Source: Gemmatales bacterium (GTDB taxonomy: Bacteria > Planctomycetota > Planctomycetia > Gemmatales > HRBIN36). From it: DNA of 32,689 nt. Below the pieces are notes generated by a model, which saw only the letters and a list, made by a program, of their open reading frames with translations, was not told the DNA's origin and made no database searches. The stretch is taken from positions 1 through 32,689 of the forward strand of contig JANWWR010000183.1 of the NCBI GenBank assembly GCA_025055835.1, in the 5' to 3' direction. Shown piece by piece: positions 1-8,584 of this stretch. The position numbers were made by a program, and so were the translations under genes. Positions within the stretch are counted from its first letter, which is position 1; every line of letters begins with the position of its first letter.

Positions 1-684
1 GCCGAGACGCATCTGCTGCGGGCGGTGGCGGCCCATCCCGGTTTCATGGTGGGCTATTGGAACCTGGGCACGGTTCGGCAGCGGAGGCAAGATTGGCAGG
101 GAGCAGCTGCGGCCCTGGAACAGGCGGTGCGGCTCCAGCCCCAGCATTTCGAGGTGCGTCGGCTCCTGGCTCGCGCTTATTTGATGGACAAGCGGTACTC
201 CGAAGCGGAACGGGAACTGCGTGGCCTCCTTGAAACCCATCCCGAAGACATCAACGGCGAATTCTATTTGGCCTGGGCCTTGGCGAAGCAAGGCAGGGAT
301 TTGGAGGCCGATGTCGTTTTCCGCCGTGGTCTGGAAAAAGCCCCGGATTGGCCCACGGCGATGGCCCAGGGAGCCTGGCTGTTGGCGACGCATCCCGACG
401 ACGTTCGCCGAAATGGCTCCTTGGCTCGCTTCCAAGCCGAAATGGCCCTGCGAGCACTGAAGGCCATCGAAAAGCAACCGGATGAGAACTTGCTCGAAGC
501 CGCCGCCGCGGCTTCCGCCGAATGCGGCGACTTCGACGCAGCCCTCGCCTATCAGACCGCCGCCCTCCGTCTGCCAAACCTGCCCACGGAACGCAAGGCG
601 GAAATGGAGAAGCGATTGCGACTCTATCAACAAAAACAACCCTATCGCTTGGTTGCTTCTGACCGGCGGTCGGAGCCCCCCTAG
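1..684 (+). CDS. TPR-repeat protein, C-terminal part (5' end outside window)
   Basis: The reading frame is open from the first base, so the true start lies to the left; a GTG at 25 is internal and probably not the start. The visible ~228 residues contain at least three tetratricopeptide-like helical hairpins, with TPR-type spacing of small and aromatic residues (YWNLGTVRQRRQDWQGAAAA, RRLLARAYLMDKRYSEAERE, FYLAWALAKQGRDLEADVVF). A last helical pair is followed by a basic tail. TPR arrays are protein-binding scaffolds; no catalytic domain is visible in this part, so no function can be assigned. The gene converges on moaB, with 39 bases between the two stop codons. Confidence 0.8.
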   Translation, partial: AETHLLRAVAAHPGFMVGYWNLGTVRQRRQDWQGAAAALEQAVRLQPQHFEVRRLLARAYLMDKRYSEAERELRGLLETHPEDINGEFYLAWALAKQGRDLEADVVFRRGLEKAPDWPTAMAQGAWLLATHPDDVRRNGSLARFQAEMALRALKAIEKQPDENLLEAAAAASAECGDFDAALAYQTAALRLPNLPTERKAEMEKRLRLYQQKQPYRLVASDRRSEPP

Positions 685-723
685 CTTTAGCTTCAAACAA
701 ATGCTCTGCCTTCAATGCGTATC

Positions 724-1236
724 TTAGGCAGACTGTTTCCGGAGTTCCCAGACGACGTGGGCAAGTTCTGGAAGGATCAGTTTCTCCATGGCCAGACGGA
801 CGGCGTTGGGAGATCCGGGCATGGCGAAGATCACCAGACCTCGGTACACTCCAGCGATGGCCCGCGAGAGCATGGCCGCCGCTCCGATTTCATACCAACT
901 GAGCATCCGAAACAGTTCGCCAAACCCGTCGAGCCGCTTTTCCAACAAACCACTCATGGCCTCGAAGGTCGAATCCCGGCGGGAAATGCCCGTTCCCCCG
1001 TTGAGCAGAACCGCTTGGACCTGGGAGGCATTCGCGGTTTCCTGAAGGAAGGCTCGAATCTGGTCCGGCTCGTCTTTGAGAATGCAATAGGCTGCAACCG
1101 TAAGCCCAGCATCCGAGAGCAGTTGCCGAATGATGGCCCCGCTTTGATCGTCGTTTTCGGAGCGCGTATCGCTCACCGTGACCACGGCACACACGACAGA
1201 TCGTTGAGCTTGCTTCCGATGTGACTCCGCTCCCAT
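724..1236 (-). CDS. moaB: MoaB/MogA-family molybdenum cofactor biosynthesis protein
   Basis: This 170-residue protein has the length and motifs of the MoaB/MogA family, which adenylylates molybdopterin before molybdenum insertion. The N-terminal strand [13 protein letters not shown] (residues 14-26) is the usual start of the fold. [10 protein letters not shown] (79-88) is the pterin-binding GGTG...RD motif, and MPGSPNAV (139-146) is the conserved PGSP loop. The ATG at 1236 is the natural start because the first strand begins shortly after it. The ribosome-binding site is weak. It is divergent from the FHA/sigma54 regulator across about 100 bases, and no other moa/moe gene is in the window. 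MoaB and MogA cannot be separated by motif alone; MoaB is preferred because the protein is short and stand-alone. Confidence 0.88.
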   Translation of the reverse strand: MGAESHRKQAQRSVVCAVVTVSDTRSENDDQSGAIIRQLLSDAGLTVAAYCILKDEPDQIRAFLQETANASQVQAVLLNGGTGISRRDSTFEAMSGLLEKRLDGFGELFRMLSWYEIGAAAMLSRAIAGVYRGLVIFAMPGSPNAVRLAMEKLILPELAHVVWELRKQSA

Positions 1237-1271
1237 GACGCTGCTGGCCCTCTACGCCCCATCGGCAAGGT

Positions 1272-1301
1272 CTGACACGCGGATGTTGAATATCGTACAA
1301 T
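1272..1301 (+). promoter_or_regulatory. Candidate sigma70-type promoter for the FHA/sigma54 regulator
   Basis: CTGACA at 1272-1277 and TACAAT at 1296-1301 are separated by 18 bases, 39 bases before the ATG at 1341. On the opposite strand the same place reads TACGAT, which could serve as a -10 element for moaB, so the two divergent promoters may overlap. Prediction by eye only. Confidence 0.4.
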
Positions 1302-1340
1302 GGGAATGACTCGAAGACTCGTTGCCCACGGACCTAGTCC

Positions 1341-3251
1341 ATGTCCAGCGACCGAAAGGCCTTTCTCGTTGTACGTCGCGATGACGGTGCCGGGAACGTT
1401 TTCGTCCTCCATCCCGGCAAACGCTATGTGCTGGGAAGGGCAAACACGAATGACATCGTTCTCAATGACGACCTGTGCAGCCGGCAACACGCCGAAGTGG
1501 CTAGCAGCGACGGCAAGTGGATTTTGCGCGATCTCGGGAGTTTAAACGGGACCCGCGTCAACGACGAACTCATCCAAGGCCCCGTGGAATTGCACCCCTT
1601 GGATGAAATCGGTCTGGGGCGATGTCGCTTCTGGTTCGTGGAGAGCCTGGACCAGCTTCCCCATGCTCCGGCGGAAACCAGCCCGCGTTCGTCGGGGATC
1701 GCCATTCGGAAACGTCTGGGTCAGACTCGCTACGACTTCCAAGTGCCGGCCGCGGACGACGACTCCGTCGGTGCCGCCGTTCGCAATCGCATCAGTCAGG
1801 ACTTATCGCTTTTGTATCGTCTGGCCTTGAACATGGGTTCGGCCTCGACGAACGAGCAGTTGATTCAGGTGGTCCTAAGTGGGTTACTGGAAGCAACCCC
1901 GGCGGACACGGCGGCTGTTCTGGAAGTCCAGGACGGAGAGAGCCGGCTGCTGGCCTATCAGTCCCGCCTTAGCCATGAACAGTACCGCGAAGCACCGGAA
2001 ACGATGCTGCGGGACGTCATTGCCTCGGGAGAAGGCATACTTGCCGAGGACTCCCAGCGGTTGAGGCACCACCGACGAGGCAACGGCAGTTCCACGGAAG
2101 TGTCGAGTTTCATCTGCGCTCCGGTCAAAAGCGGCCAGGCCGTGACGGCGTTGCTGTACCTTTACTGCACAGACCCGTTTAAAAGTCTCGGATCGGAAGA
2201 CCTCGAACTCGTGGTCGCCATCAGCAAGACGATGGCGGTGGCTTGGCAGTCGTTGCGTCGTCAGGCATTTCTTTTGGAAGAGAACCAGCGGCTCAAGGCC
2301 CAGGTCGCTGCCGAGGTCCAACTTGTGGGCCAAAGCCCGGCCCTGGAGGAGATCAAGAACCAAATCGCCCAAGTAGCCCCGACGAACGCCACGGTTCTTA
2401 TTCGTGGGGAAAGCGGCGTTGGCAAAGAACTGGTCGCCCGAGCCATCCACTTGGCAAGTCCCCGCCGAGACGGGCCGTTTGTCTGCCTGAACTGTGCCGC
2501 TTTAGCTGAAAGCCTGCTGGAGAGCGAATTGTTTGGGCATGAGAAAGGGGCCTTCACCGGGGCGACGCAACGCAAAATCGGTAAGTTCGAGGCTGCCCAC
2601 AACGGCACGATCTTTCTCGACGAAATTGGGGAGATGAATCCCAGCGCACAGGCTAAGCTGCTCCGCGTGCTGGAAGGCCATCCTTACGAGCGAGTCGGCG
2701 GCTCGGAGCCGATCCGGGTCAATGTGCGTGTCGTCGCCGCCACCAACCGACCGCTTGAAGAGGCCGTCAATGCCGGACAGTTCCGCCGCGATCTCTACTT
2801 CCGCTTGCAGGTCATCGAAATCCGCGTCCCGCCTCTGCGGGAAAGACGCTCCGACATCCCGGTCCTGGCAGAGTTTTTCCTCCGGCGCTTTCTGGAAGAA
2901 ACCGGCAGGCGTCTCAAGGGCTTCACTCAAGCGGCCCTCGAAAAGATGACGCACTACGATTGGCCGGGCAACGTCCGCGAGCTACGCAACGTCATCGAGC
3001 GGGCCGTCGCCTTGGGAAAGGGGCCGATGCTTGATGCTCCGGACATCTGGCTTTCTGGCCTGGAATTGACCGGTGCCCGAGAAGCCGTCTCTCCCGCCTA
3101 CGTTCCTCGGTCCCTGGAAGAGGTGGAAAAAGAACATATCGCTGCCACACTGCGACACACGGATTGGAACAAGAGCCAAGCCGCAGCCATTCTTGGCATC
3201 GAACGCTCGACCCTGGACCGGAAGATCAAGGCGTACGACATCCAGCGCTAG
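1341..3251 (+). CDS. FHA-GAF-sigma54 interaction domain transcriptional activator
   Basis: This 636-residue enhancer-binding protein activates RNA polymerase carrying sigma54. An FHA domain (about residues 8-100) shows the phosphothreonine-binding signature GR..NDIVL...CSRQHAE...DLGSLNGTRVN. A GAF-like sensor follows (about 150-305). The AAA+ motor (about 327-570) has Walker A GESGVGKE (356-363), the sigma54-contacting GAFTGA loop (403-408), Walker B TIFLDEIGE (423-431) and the arginine-finger segment FRRDLYFRL (481-489). A Fis-type helix-turn-helix closes the protein (KSQAAAILGIERSTLDRKIK, 611-630). All ATPase motifs are intact. There is no receiver domain, so input probably comes from a Ser/Thr kinase through FHA and from a GAF ligand. 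That is family-based inference. The target operon is not evident. Its stop codon overlaps the convergent DUF2090 stop. Confidence 0.93.
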   Translation: MSSDRKAFLVVRRDDGAGNVFVLHPGKRYVLGRANTNDIVLNDDLCSRQHAEVASSDGKWILRDLGSLNGTRVNDELIQGPVELHPLDEIGLGRCRFWFVESLDQLPHAPAETSPRSSGIAIRKRLGQTRYDFQVPAADDDSVGAAVRNRISQDLSLLYRLALNMGSASTNEQLIQVVLSGLLEATPADTAAVLEVQDGESRLLAYQSRLSHEQYREAPETMLRDVIASGEGILAEDSQRLRHHRRGNGSSTEVSSFICAPVKSGQAVTALLYLYCTDPFKSLGSEDLELVVAISKTMAVAWQSLRRQAFLLEENQRLKAQVAAEVQLVGQSPALEEIKNQIAQVAPTNATVLIRGESGVGKELVARAIHLASPRRDGPFVCLNCAALAESLLESELFGHEKGAFTGATQRKIGKFEAAHNGTIFLDEIGEMNPSAQAKLLRVLEGHPYERVGGSEPIRVNVRVVAATNRPLEEAVNAGQFRRDLYFRLQVIEIRVPPLRERRSDIPVLAEFFLRRFLEETGRRLKGFTQAALEKMTHYDWPGNVRELRNVIERAVALGKGPMLDAPDIWLSGLELTGAREAVSPAYVPRSLEEVEKEHIAATLRHTDWNKSQAAAILGIERSTLDRKIKAYDIQR

Positions 3252-4165
3252 TTCGCCGTTCGAGCTTTCTCAAAGACGGCGACCCATTCCTGGAACTTGG
3301 CCGAAATGCGTTTCACGGCTTCGTCGCGGCTGATCTTCCCGGCCCGCAGATCAACCAGCGGATCCCAGAACGTTGTTCGGCCCACGGCAAAACCAATGAA
3401 GCCCTTGACCGGGGCAGCGATCTCCAGCCACTGGTAAACCTTCTTGTCATCCTCGCCGCGGCCCAGAATGATGCAGCCCACCTTGCTGCGACCGTTACGC
3501 TGGGCGGCTTCAACGACACGCAGGCAATCGGCCCGGGAATCCAATCCCTCGATCTTCCACACGTCCGGCTCGATCCCGGCGTCCTGGAGTTGATGAATGG
3601 CCTGAACCATCAGGCGGGGCCGCAGTTCCCGGTCATATGCCTTGGCATCTGAGCCGAATTGCTCCAGCTGGGCCTTGGTCGCCGGTACCAGCAACTCGAA
3701 CATGAACCGCCGGTTCGTCGAATGCAGGTAATCGGACAACCGCTTCAACCGGGCCGCCTGGCGTTGATTCAGAGCGGCGTCGCCTTCGGGATTGTAACGC
3801 ACCAGCACTTTGCAGAAGGTCGGTTGCACTTTCTCGATGTGCTTGGCGAAGTCCTCGCCGTACTCGAAATCGAATTCGTCCTGTCCGCTCTTCTCGGCTG
3901 GGCAGGCGGTGATGTAGCCGCGCTTGCGAGCGTCTTCCAGAATGGCCAAGCCGAACTGTTCATCCACCAGGATGCCCGACTTGTCTGCCGGAACCCCGGC
4001 CGCCAGGGCATGCTTAAAGGCGTCGTAGATCACTTGCTTGGCGGCGGAGATTTCAGCGGTCTGCTCCGGGGTCAGATCACCTTTCCAGCCAAACATCTTG
4101 GCCTGAAAAGACCCTCGGTGATCAAAGGGAAGGACGTAGAGCGGACGGTCGTAGCCAATAGTCAT
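3248..4165 (-). CDS. DUF2090 domain protein (IolC C-terminal-like, class I aldolase fold)
   Basis: The product of about 305 residues matches the DUF2090 domain found at the C-terminus of some IolC kinases, where it is linked to 2-deoxy-5-keto-gluconate-6-phosphate cleavage. Recognisable segments are LYVLPFDHRGSFQAKMFGW at the N-terminus, SGILVDEQFG, FCKVLVRYNPEGD, FELLVPAT, DVWKIEGLD and GFAVGRTTFWDPL. The lysine in DVWKIEG (about residue 204) is a candidate Schiff-base residue by analogy with LacD-like aldolases. The ATG at 4165 is chosen over an in-frame upstream ATG at 4249, because AAAGGA lies just upstream and the conserved domain begins immediately. The kinase half of IolC is absent, so the substrate is unknown. 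It lies 129 bases downstream of the citrate synthase-like gene and may share its transcript. Confidence 0.8.
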   Translation of the reverse strand: MTIGYDRPLYVLPFDHRGSFQAKMFGWKGDLTPEQTAEISAAKQVIYDAFKHALAAGVPADKSGILVDEQFGLAILEDARKRGYITACPAEKSGQDEFDFEYGEDFAKHIEKVQPTFCKVLVRYNPEGDAALNQRQAARLKRLSDYLHSTNRRFMFELLVPATKAQLEQFGSDAKAYDRELRPRLMVQAIHQLQDAGIEPDVWKIEGLDSRADCLRVVEAAQRNGRSKVGCIILGRGEDDKKVYQWLEIAAPVKGFIGFAVGRTTFWDPLVDLRAGKISRDEAVKRISAKFQEWVAVFEKARTAN

Positions 4166-4294
4166 GATTGTCCCATCCTTTCGGAAAGGGCACAGGAGAT
4201 CGTCAACGCTTAGATACGGTTCACGGCGTTTTTTGGCCATCCAGTTCAAGCCGCGGATCGGCTTCCAGGACGGCTGATTTTCCCCACCAGCTGC

Positions 4295-5425
4295 TTAACC
4301 GCGTTGCTCCAGGGGCACGACCGATCGTAGCTCCGGCCCGATGTACCGTGCCCGGGGACGGATCAGGCGATTGTTGTCCAACTGCTCGATGACATGCGCG
4401 CTCCATCCAGCCACGCGGGACATGACGAAGATCGGTGTGTACAGGGGAATCTCCAACCCCATGTAGTGATAAAGCCGACCGGCTGGCCAATCGAGGTTCG
4501 GCATCAGGTTTTTTTCCTGTTCCATGATCTGCTCGATCTCCTCGGCCATGCTCTCGAAGTGCGTCTGTCTGGTGGCCTCGGCCAGTTGGCGGGCATATTG
4601 CTTGAGGATCTTGGCCCGCACGTCGCCGGTCTTGTACACCCGGTGGCCGAACCCCATGATGCGGACCTTGTTGGCAAAGGCCTTCTGGAGCCAGGGCCGA
4701 ACGTTCTGCGGTGAGTCGATCTCGAGCAACACGTCCATGACTTTCTCGTTCGCTCCGCCGTGCAGAGGCCCCTTGAGTGCTCCCGTCGCCCCGACGATCG
4801 CCGAATGGAGGTCGGCCAGCGTCGAGACGATCACCCGAGCGGTGAACGTCGAGGCGTTAAACTCATGCTCGGCGTAGAGGATCAACGACACATCCAAAGC
4901 CCGCACATGAACCGGGTCCGGCTCGGTTCCCCGCAGCATCCACAGGAAATTGGCTGCATGGCTGAGATTTGGACGCGAAGCCACGGAAGGCAGACCGCGG
5001 GCCGCTCGGAAATGCTCGGCAATGGCTACCGGAATCTGACCGAGAAGCCGTTCCGCCTTGCGGACGTTGGCCGCGTGAGAGTTGTCCTGGGTTTCCGGGT
5101 CGTAATGGGCCAGCACACTGATGGCCGTGCGAAGCGCATCCATCGCCGGTGTTCCTGGCGGCAATGACCGCAAAAGCGTAATCAGGACTGGAGGCAAAGT
5201 TCTGGAACCAACGATCCGCTGCTGGAACGCTTCCAGTTCGGCCCGCCGCGGCAACTCGCCGTGAAGGAGCAGGTAAGCGACTTCCTCGAACGTCGTTTTC
5301 TCGGCCAGCTCCCCGATCGGATACCCGCGGTAGCGAAGGCCGCCGGTCACGGTCGAGATGGCGGTTTCTCCGGCGATTACGCCTTCCAATCCCGGAGAAT
5401 AGATTTCCGAAGTCGTGCTGCTCAT
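4295..5425 (-). CDS. prpC: Citrate synthase family protein, probably 2-methylcitrate synthase
   Basis: This 376-residue type II citrate synthase-like enzyme condenses acetyl- or propionyl-CoA with oxaloacetate. Catalytic elements are intact: the first histidine in GPLHGGAN (His222), the second in GFGHRVYKTGD (His261), and the aspartate in NLDWPAG (Asp312). YAEHEFNAST (184-193) and YTPIFVMSRVAGW are further family signatures. The ATG at 5425 is preceded by AGAAAGGA. Motifs do not separate citrate from methylcitrate synthase. The methylcitrate role rests on prpB lying 35 bases upstream on the same strand, which indicates a prpB-prpC operon. It could also be the housekeeping citrate synthase. 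No prpD or acnD lies in the window. Confidence 0.9.
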   Translation of the reverse strand: MSSTTSEIYSPGLEGVIAGETAISTVTGGLRYRGYPIGELAEKTTFEEVAYLLLHGELPRRAELEAFQQRIVGSRTLPPVLITLLRSLPPGTPAMDALRTAISVLAHYDPETQDNSHAANVRKAERLLGQIPVAIAEHFRAARGLPSVASRPNLSHAANFLWMLRGTEPDPVHVRALDVSLILYAEHEFNASTFTARVIVSTLADLHSAIVGATGALKGPLHGGANEKVMDVLLEIDSPQNVRPWLQKAFANKVRIMGFGHRVYKTGDVRAKILKQYARQLAEATRQTHFESMAEEIEQIMEQEKNLMPNLDWPAGRLYHYMGLEIPLYTPIFVMSRVAGWSAHVIEQLDNNRLIRPRARYIGPELRSVVPLEQRG

Positions 5426-5460
5426 GGCGGTCCTTTCTGCTCCGTCGTCTTGCGTTGGAA

Positions 5461-6327
5461 TTACTGGAAGTACCGGCGGTCACGCTCTTCGTAGTCCGAG
5501 TAGCCAAGGAGATCGTACAGTTCCTGCCGGGTCATCATCTGTCCAATCAGGGAGCGTTGATGGCCTTGGCTGTGGAGAGTTTGCAACGCGGTTCGTGCGG
5601 CGGCAAGGGCGATGCGGAAAGCGGTCAGCGGGTAGATCACAAGGCGATAGCCCATCGCGGCCAGTTTGGCAAAATCGATCAAGGGGCTTTTGCCGAACTC
5701 GGTCATGTTGGCCATGAGCGGCGCTGAAATCTCCTGAGCAAACTGAGCGAATTCGGCCTCGGATTCCAAAGCCTCGACGAAAATCACGTCGGCCCCGGCA
5801 TCGAGATACAGCCTGGCCCTTCGCACCGCGTCTTCGAAGCCGGTCACACCACGAGCATCGGTCCGGGCGATGAGGACGAAATCCGGATCGGAACGGACGG
5901 CAACCGCGGCACGGATCTTCGCCGCCATTTCTTCGGCGGGAACCAGACTTTTCCCGGACAGGTGGCCGCATCGCTTGGGCAGTTGCTGATCTTCCAAATG
6001 AATCGCCGCTACTCCTGCATCCTCGAACAGACGCACCGTGCGCTCGACATTCACAGTCGAGCCGAAGCCCGTGTCGGCATCGGAAATGACAGGCAATGTG
6101 GTCGCCTGCACAAGATCACGAGCAGCGGCAACGAACTCTGTCAGGGTAAGCAGACCGATGTCGGGAACGCCGCTCCCCGCAGAGAGCGCTCCGCCGGACA
6201 GGTAGACTGCCTCGAATCCGATCCGCTCGGCGATCTTGGCCACGAGCGGGTTGAAGACCCCGGGCACCATGAGAGGATGATCGGCCAGCAGTTGACGCAG
6301 GCGCTTTCCAGCGGAGGGACGGATCAT
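5461..6327 (-). CDS. prpB: 2-methylisocitrate lyase
   Basis: This 288-residue enzyme of the isocitrate lyase/PEP mutase superfamily cleaves 2-methylisocitrate to pyruvate and succinate in the methylcitrate cycle. It shows SDADTGFGS (metal-binding region, about 82-90), IHLEDQQLPKRCGH (109-122, with catalytic Cys120 in the KRCGH signature), DFVLIARTDA and the PrpB-typical NMTEFGKSPLI and IYPLTAFR segments. The length fits PrpB and is far shorter than isocitrate lyase. The ATG at 6327 has GGAG about ten bases upstream. It is divergent from uvrB over 155 bases and is the first gene of the prpB-prpC pair. Regulation is not visible; no PrpR-type regulator is adjacent. Confidence 0.93.
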   Translation of the reverse strand: MIRPSAGKRLRQLLADHPLMVPGVFNPLVAKIAERIGFEAVYLSGGALSAGSGVPDIGLLTLTEFVAAARDLVQATTLPVISDADTGFGSTVNVERTVRLFEDAGVAAIHLEDQQLPKRCGHLSGKSLVPAEEMAAKIRAAVAVRSDPDFVLIARTDARGVTGFEDAVRRARLYLDAGADVIFVEALESEAEFAQFAQEISAPLMANMTEFGKSPLIDFAKLAAMGYRLVIYPLTAFRIALAAARTALQTLHSQGHQRSLIGQMMTRQELYDLLGYSDYEERDRRYFQ

Positions 6328-6413
6328 GATGCCGACTCCGAATCTGAGCGTGACCCGGTTGTTTTAGCACTTCCGCGATTCAGCATGCCAGCGTTTTCCA
6401 AGGCTTTGTCCGA

Positions 6414-6442
6414 TGCGGATTCCGTCCCACTCGGCGTACAAT
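6414..6442 (+). promoter_or_regulatory. Weak candidate promoter for uvrB
   Basis: A TACAAT at 6437-6442 sits 40 bases before the uvrB ATG, with a poor -35 (TGCGGA, 6414-6419) at 17-base spacing. The -10 lies within a 16-base segment that matches, with one difference, the segment carrying the -10 of the regulator at 1294-1309. No SOS/LexA box was recognised. Confidence 0.25.
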
Positions 6443-6482
6443 GGCAATGATTGCGGACCTCTTTCCAGCCTGAGAGTTGCCA

Positions 6483-8510
6483 ATGGCTGCCAAGTTCGAA
6501 TTGGTCAGCGAGTTCAAACCGGCCGGCGATCAGCCCAAGGCCATTGCCAAGATCGTGGAAAACTTTCAACGAGGTGCCAAGTTTCAAGCCCTCTTGGGAG
6601 TAACCGGATCGGGCAAGACTTTCACTGCTGCCAACGTTATCGCTCAGCTGGGCAAGCCGACGCTGGTCATGTCGCATAACAAGACCCTGGCCGCTCAGCT
6701 GTACGGAGAGTTCAAGGAGTTCTTCCCCCACAACGCCGTCCATTACTTCGTCAGCTATTACGACTACTATCAACCGGAAGCCTACATTCCCCAACGGGAC
6801 ATCTACATCGAGAAAGATTCCGCCATCAATGAGGAGATTGACCGGCTTCGTCTCGCCGCCACGGCCGCCCTGGTGAGCCGGGAGGATGTCATCATCGTCG
6901 CCAGCGTCTCCTGCATCTACGGCTTGGGATCGCCGAGCGATTACAAGCGGATGATCGTTTACCTGCGCAAGGGCGACGTGATTGACCGGGACGATCTGCT
7001 CCTCAAGCTCGTGGACATTATGTACAAGCGAAACGATGCCGCGTTGACCCGAGGCATGTTCCGCGTCCGCGGCGACGTCGTCGAAGTTTGGCCCGCTTAC
7101 GAGGAGTTTGCTCTGCGTATCGAGTTCTTCGGCGACGAAATCGACTCGCTGTCGATCATCAATCCGACCAGCGGAGAACTGCTGCGGGAACAGGACGAGC
7201 TGTACGTCTTCCCGGCCAAGCACTTCGTCACGCCGGAGGAACGCATCAAGAACGCCGTGGAAGGAATCCGTCAGGAACTGGAAGAACGGCTCAAAGAATT
7301 GAAAGCAGCCGGGAAACTGCTGGAGGCTCAGCGGCTCAATGCCCGGACCCGGTACGACATGGAAATGCTGCTGGAAACGGGCCACTGCAACGGCATCGAG
7401 AACTACTCGCGGTGGCTCAGTGGACGTCAACCGGGCGAGCCGCCGTATACCCTTATCGACTTTTTCCCCGACGATTTTCTCCTAATCGTGGATGAGTCGC
7501 ACGTCACGATTCCGCAGATTCGTGGCATGTTCGCCGGGGACCACAGCCGCAAGTTGACCCTCGTGGAACATGGCTTTCGCCTGCCCAGCGCGCTCGACAA
7601 CCGTCCCCTGCGTTTCGACGAATGGGAGAAACGCATCCACACGGCCCTGTTCATCTCGGCCACGCCGGGACCCTATGAACTGGAATGCACGGGGGGTGAG
7701 GTGGTCGAGCAGGTGATCCGACCAACCGGCTTGGTGGATCCGCTGATCCACGTTCGACCGGCCCGCGGACAGGTGCCCGACCTCGTTCAGGAAATCCGCA
7801 AGCGGGCGGAGGCCAAGGAGCGGGTGCTGGTGACGACTTTGACCAAACGGCTGGCCGAAGACCTGGCCAACTACTTCCGCGATTCCGGCATCCGCTGCAA
7901 GTGGCTGCACTCGGAACTGGATGCCATCGAACGCTGGCAGATTCTGCGGGAATTGCGGGAGGGAGCCTTCGACGTTCTGGTGGGTGTCAATCTCCTGCGG
8001 GAAGGTCTGGATTTGCCCGAGGTGTCGCTGGTGGCCATCCTCGATGCCGACAAGGAAGGTTTCCTCCGCAGCGAAACTTCGCTGATCCAGACCATCGGCC
8101 GAGCCGCCCGGAACGTCAACGCCGAAGTGATCCTCTATGCCGACGCCGTCACGGAGTCGATGCAGAAGGCCATCACCGAAACGAATCGCCGACGCGAATT
8201 GCAGTTGCGTTACAATGCCGAGCATGGCATCACGCCGGAGACGATCCGCAAGGCCATCCGGGCCGGCATCGAAGAGGAAATTCGTGCTCATCAATTGGCG
8301 GAATCCGTGGCGGCTAAGGACGGACAGGATTACGTCACGGCGGAGTACCTGGAAGAACTGCATGCGGAAATGCTGGCGGCCGCGGATGCCCTGGACTTCG
8401 AGAGAGCCGCCATGCTCCGCGACCGTATCGCCCAACTCAAAGGCCAGCCAGTGGCGTCGCCTCAGATCAAGAAGCCGCGTCGCGGACGAAGGCGGCTCCG
8501 TAAGCAGTGA
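6483..8510 (+). CDS. uvrB: Excinuclease ABC subunit B
   Basis: This 675-residue UvrB is the damage-verifying helicase-like subunit of nucleotide excision repair, loaded by UvrA and later bound by UvrC. Walker A is GVTGSGKTF near the N-terminus. The beta-hairpin that clamps DNA is represented by [20 protein letters not shown]. The DEAD-like Walker B is LIVDESHVT, and helicase motifs V and VI appear as [18 protein letters not shown] and QTIGRAARN. The C-terminal UVR domain that binds UvrC is present ([19 protein letters not shown]), followed by a basic tail. The ATG at 6483 is chosen over a TTG six bases upstream. It is divergent from prpB and followed by a DUF72 gene on the same strand. Confidence 0.98.
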   Translation: MAAKFELVSEFKPAGDQPKAIAKIVENFQRGAKFQALLGVTGSGKTFTAANVIAQLGKPTLVMSHNKTLAAQLYGEFKEFFPHNAVHYFVSYYDYYQPEAYIPQRDIYIEKDSAINEEIDRLRLAATAALVSREDVIIVASVSCIYGLGSPSDYKRMIVYLRKGDVIDRDDLLLKLVDIMYKRNDAALTRGMFRVRGDVVEVWPAYEEFALRIEFFGDEIDSLSIINPTSGELLREQDELYVFPAKHFVTPEERIKNAVEGIRQELEERLKELKAAGKLLEAQRLNARTRYDMEMLLETGHCNGIENYSRWLSGRQPGEPPYTLIDFFPDDFLLIVDESHVTIPQIRGMFAGDHSRKLTLVEHGFRLPSALDNRPLRFDEWEKRIHTALFISATPGPYELECTGGEVVEQVIRPTGLVDPLIHVRPARGQVPDLVQEIRKRAEAKERVLVTTLTKRLAEDLANYFRDSGIRCKWLHSELDAIERWQILRELREGAFDVLVGVNLLREGLDLPEVSLVAILDADKEGFLRSETSLIQTIGRAARNVNAEVILYADAVTESMQKAITETNRRRELQLRYNAEHGITPETIRKAIRAGIEEEIRAHQLAESVAAKDGQDYVTAEYLEELHAEMLAAADALDFERAAMLRDRIAQLKGQPVASPQIKKPRRGRRRLRKQ

Positions 8511-8584
8511 CCGAACCGAACTGCGTGTTCGTCCGCGGGTCGGGTTCAGGCCGAATTGCGGCATCCCAACGAGGGTTTTCGACT

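Noticed and set aside
4166..4249. An N-terminal extension of the DUF2090 protein.
   Set aside because: The extra 28 residues are not part of the domain, while AAAGGA sits just before the ATG at 4165.
4490..4515. A T-run (seven T) near 4508 that looked like a terminator tail.
   Set aside because: It is inside the citrate synthase coding region and has no adjacent stem.
6324..8564. Two long minus-strand open frames (about 368 and 360 codons) opposite uvrB.
   Set aside because: They are shadows of a highly conserved gene and have shadow-type composition.
8507..8584. An N-terminal extension of the DUF72 protein from a GTG overlapping the uvrB stop.
   Set aside because: The 26 extra residues are outside the conserved domain, and a better-placed ATG with upstream AGGG exists at 8585.
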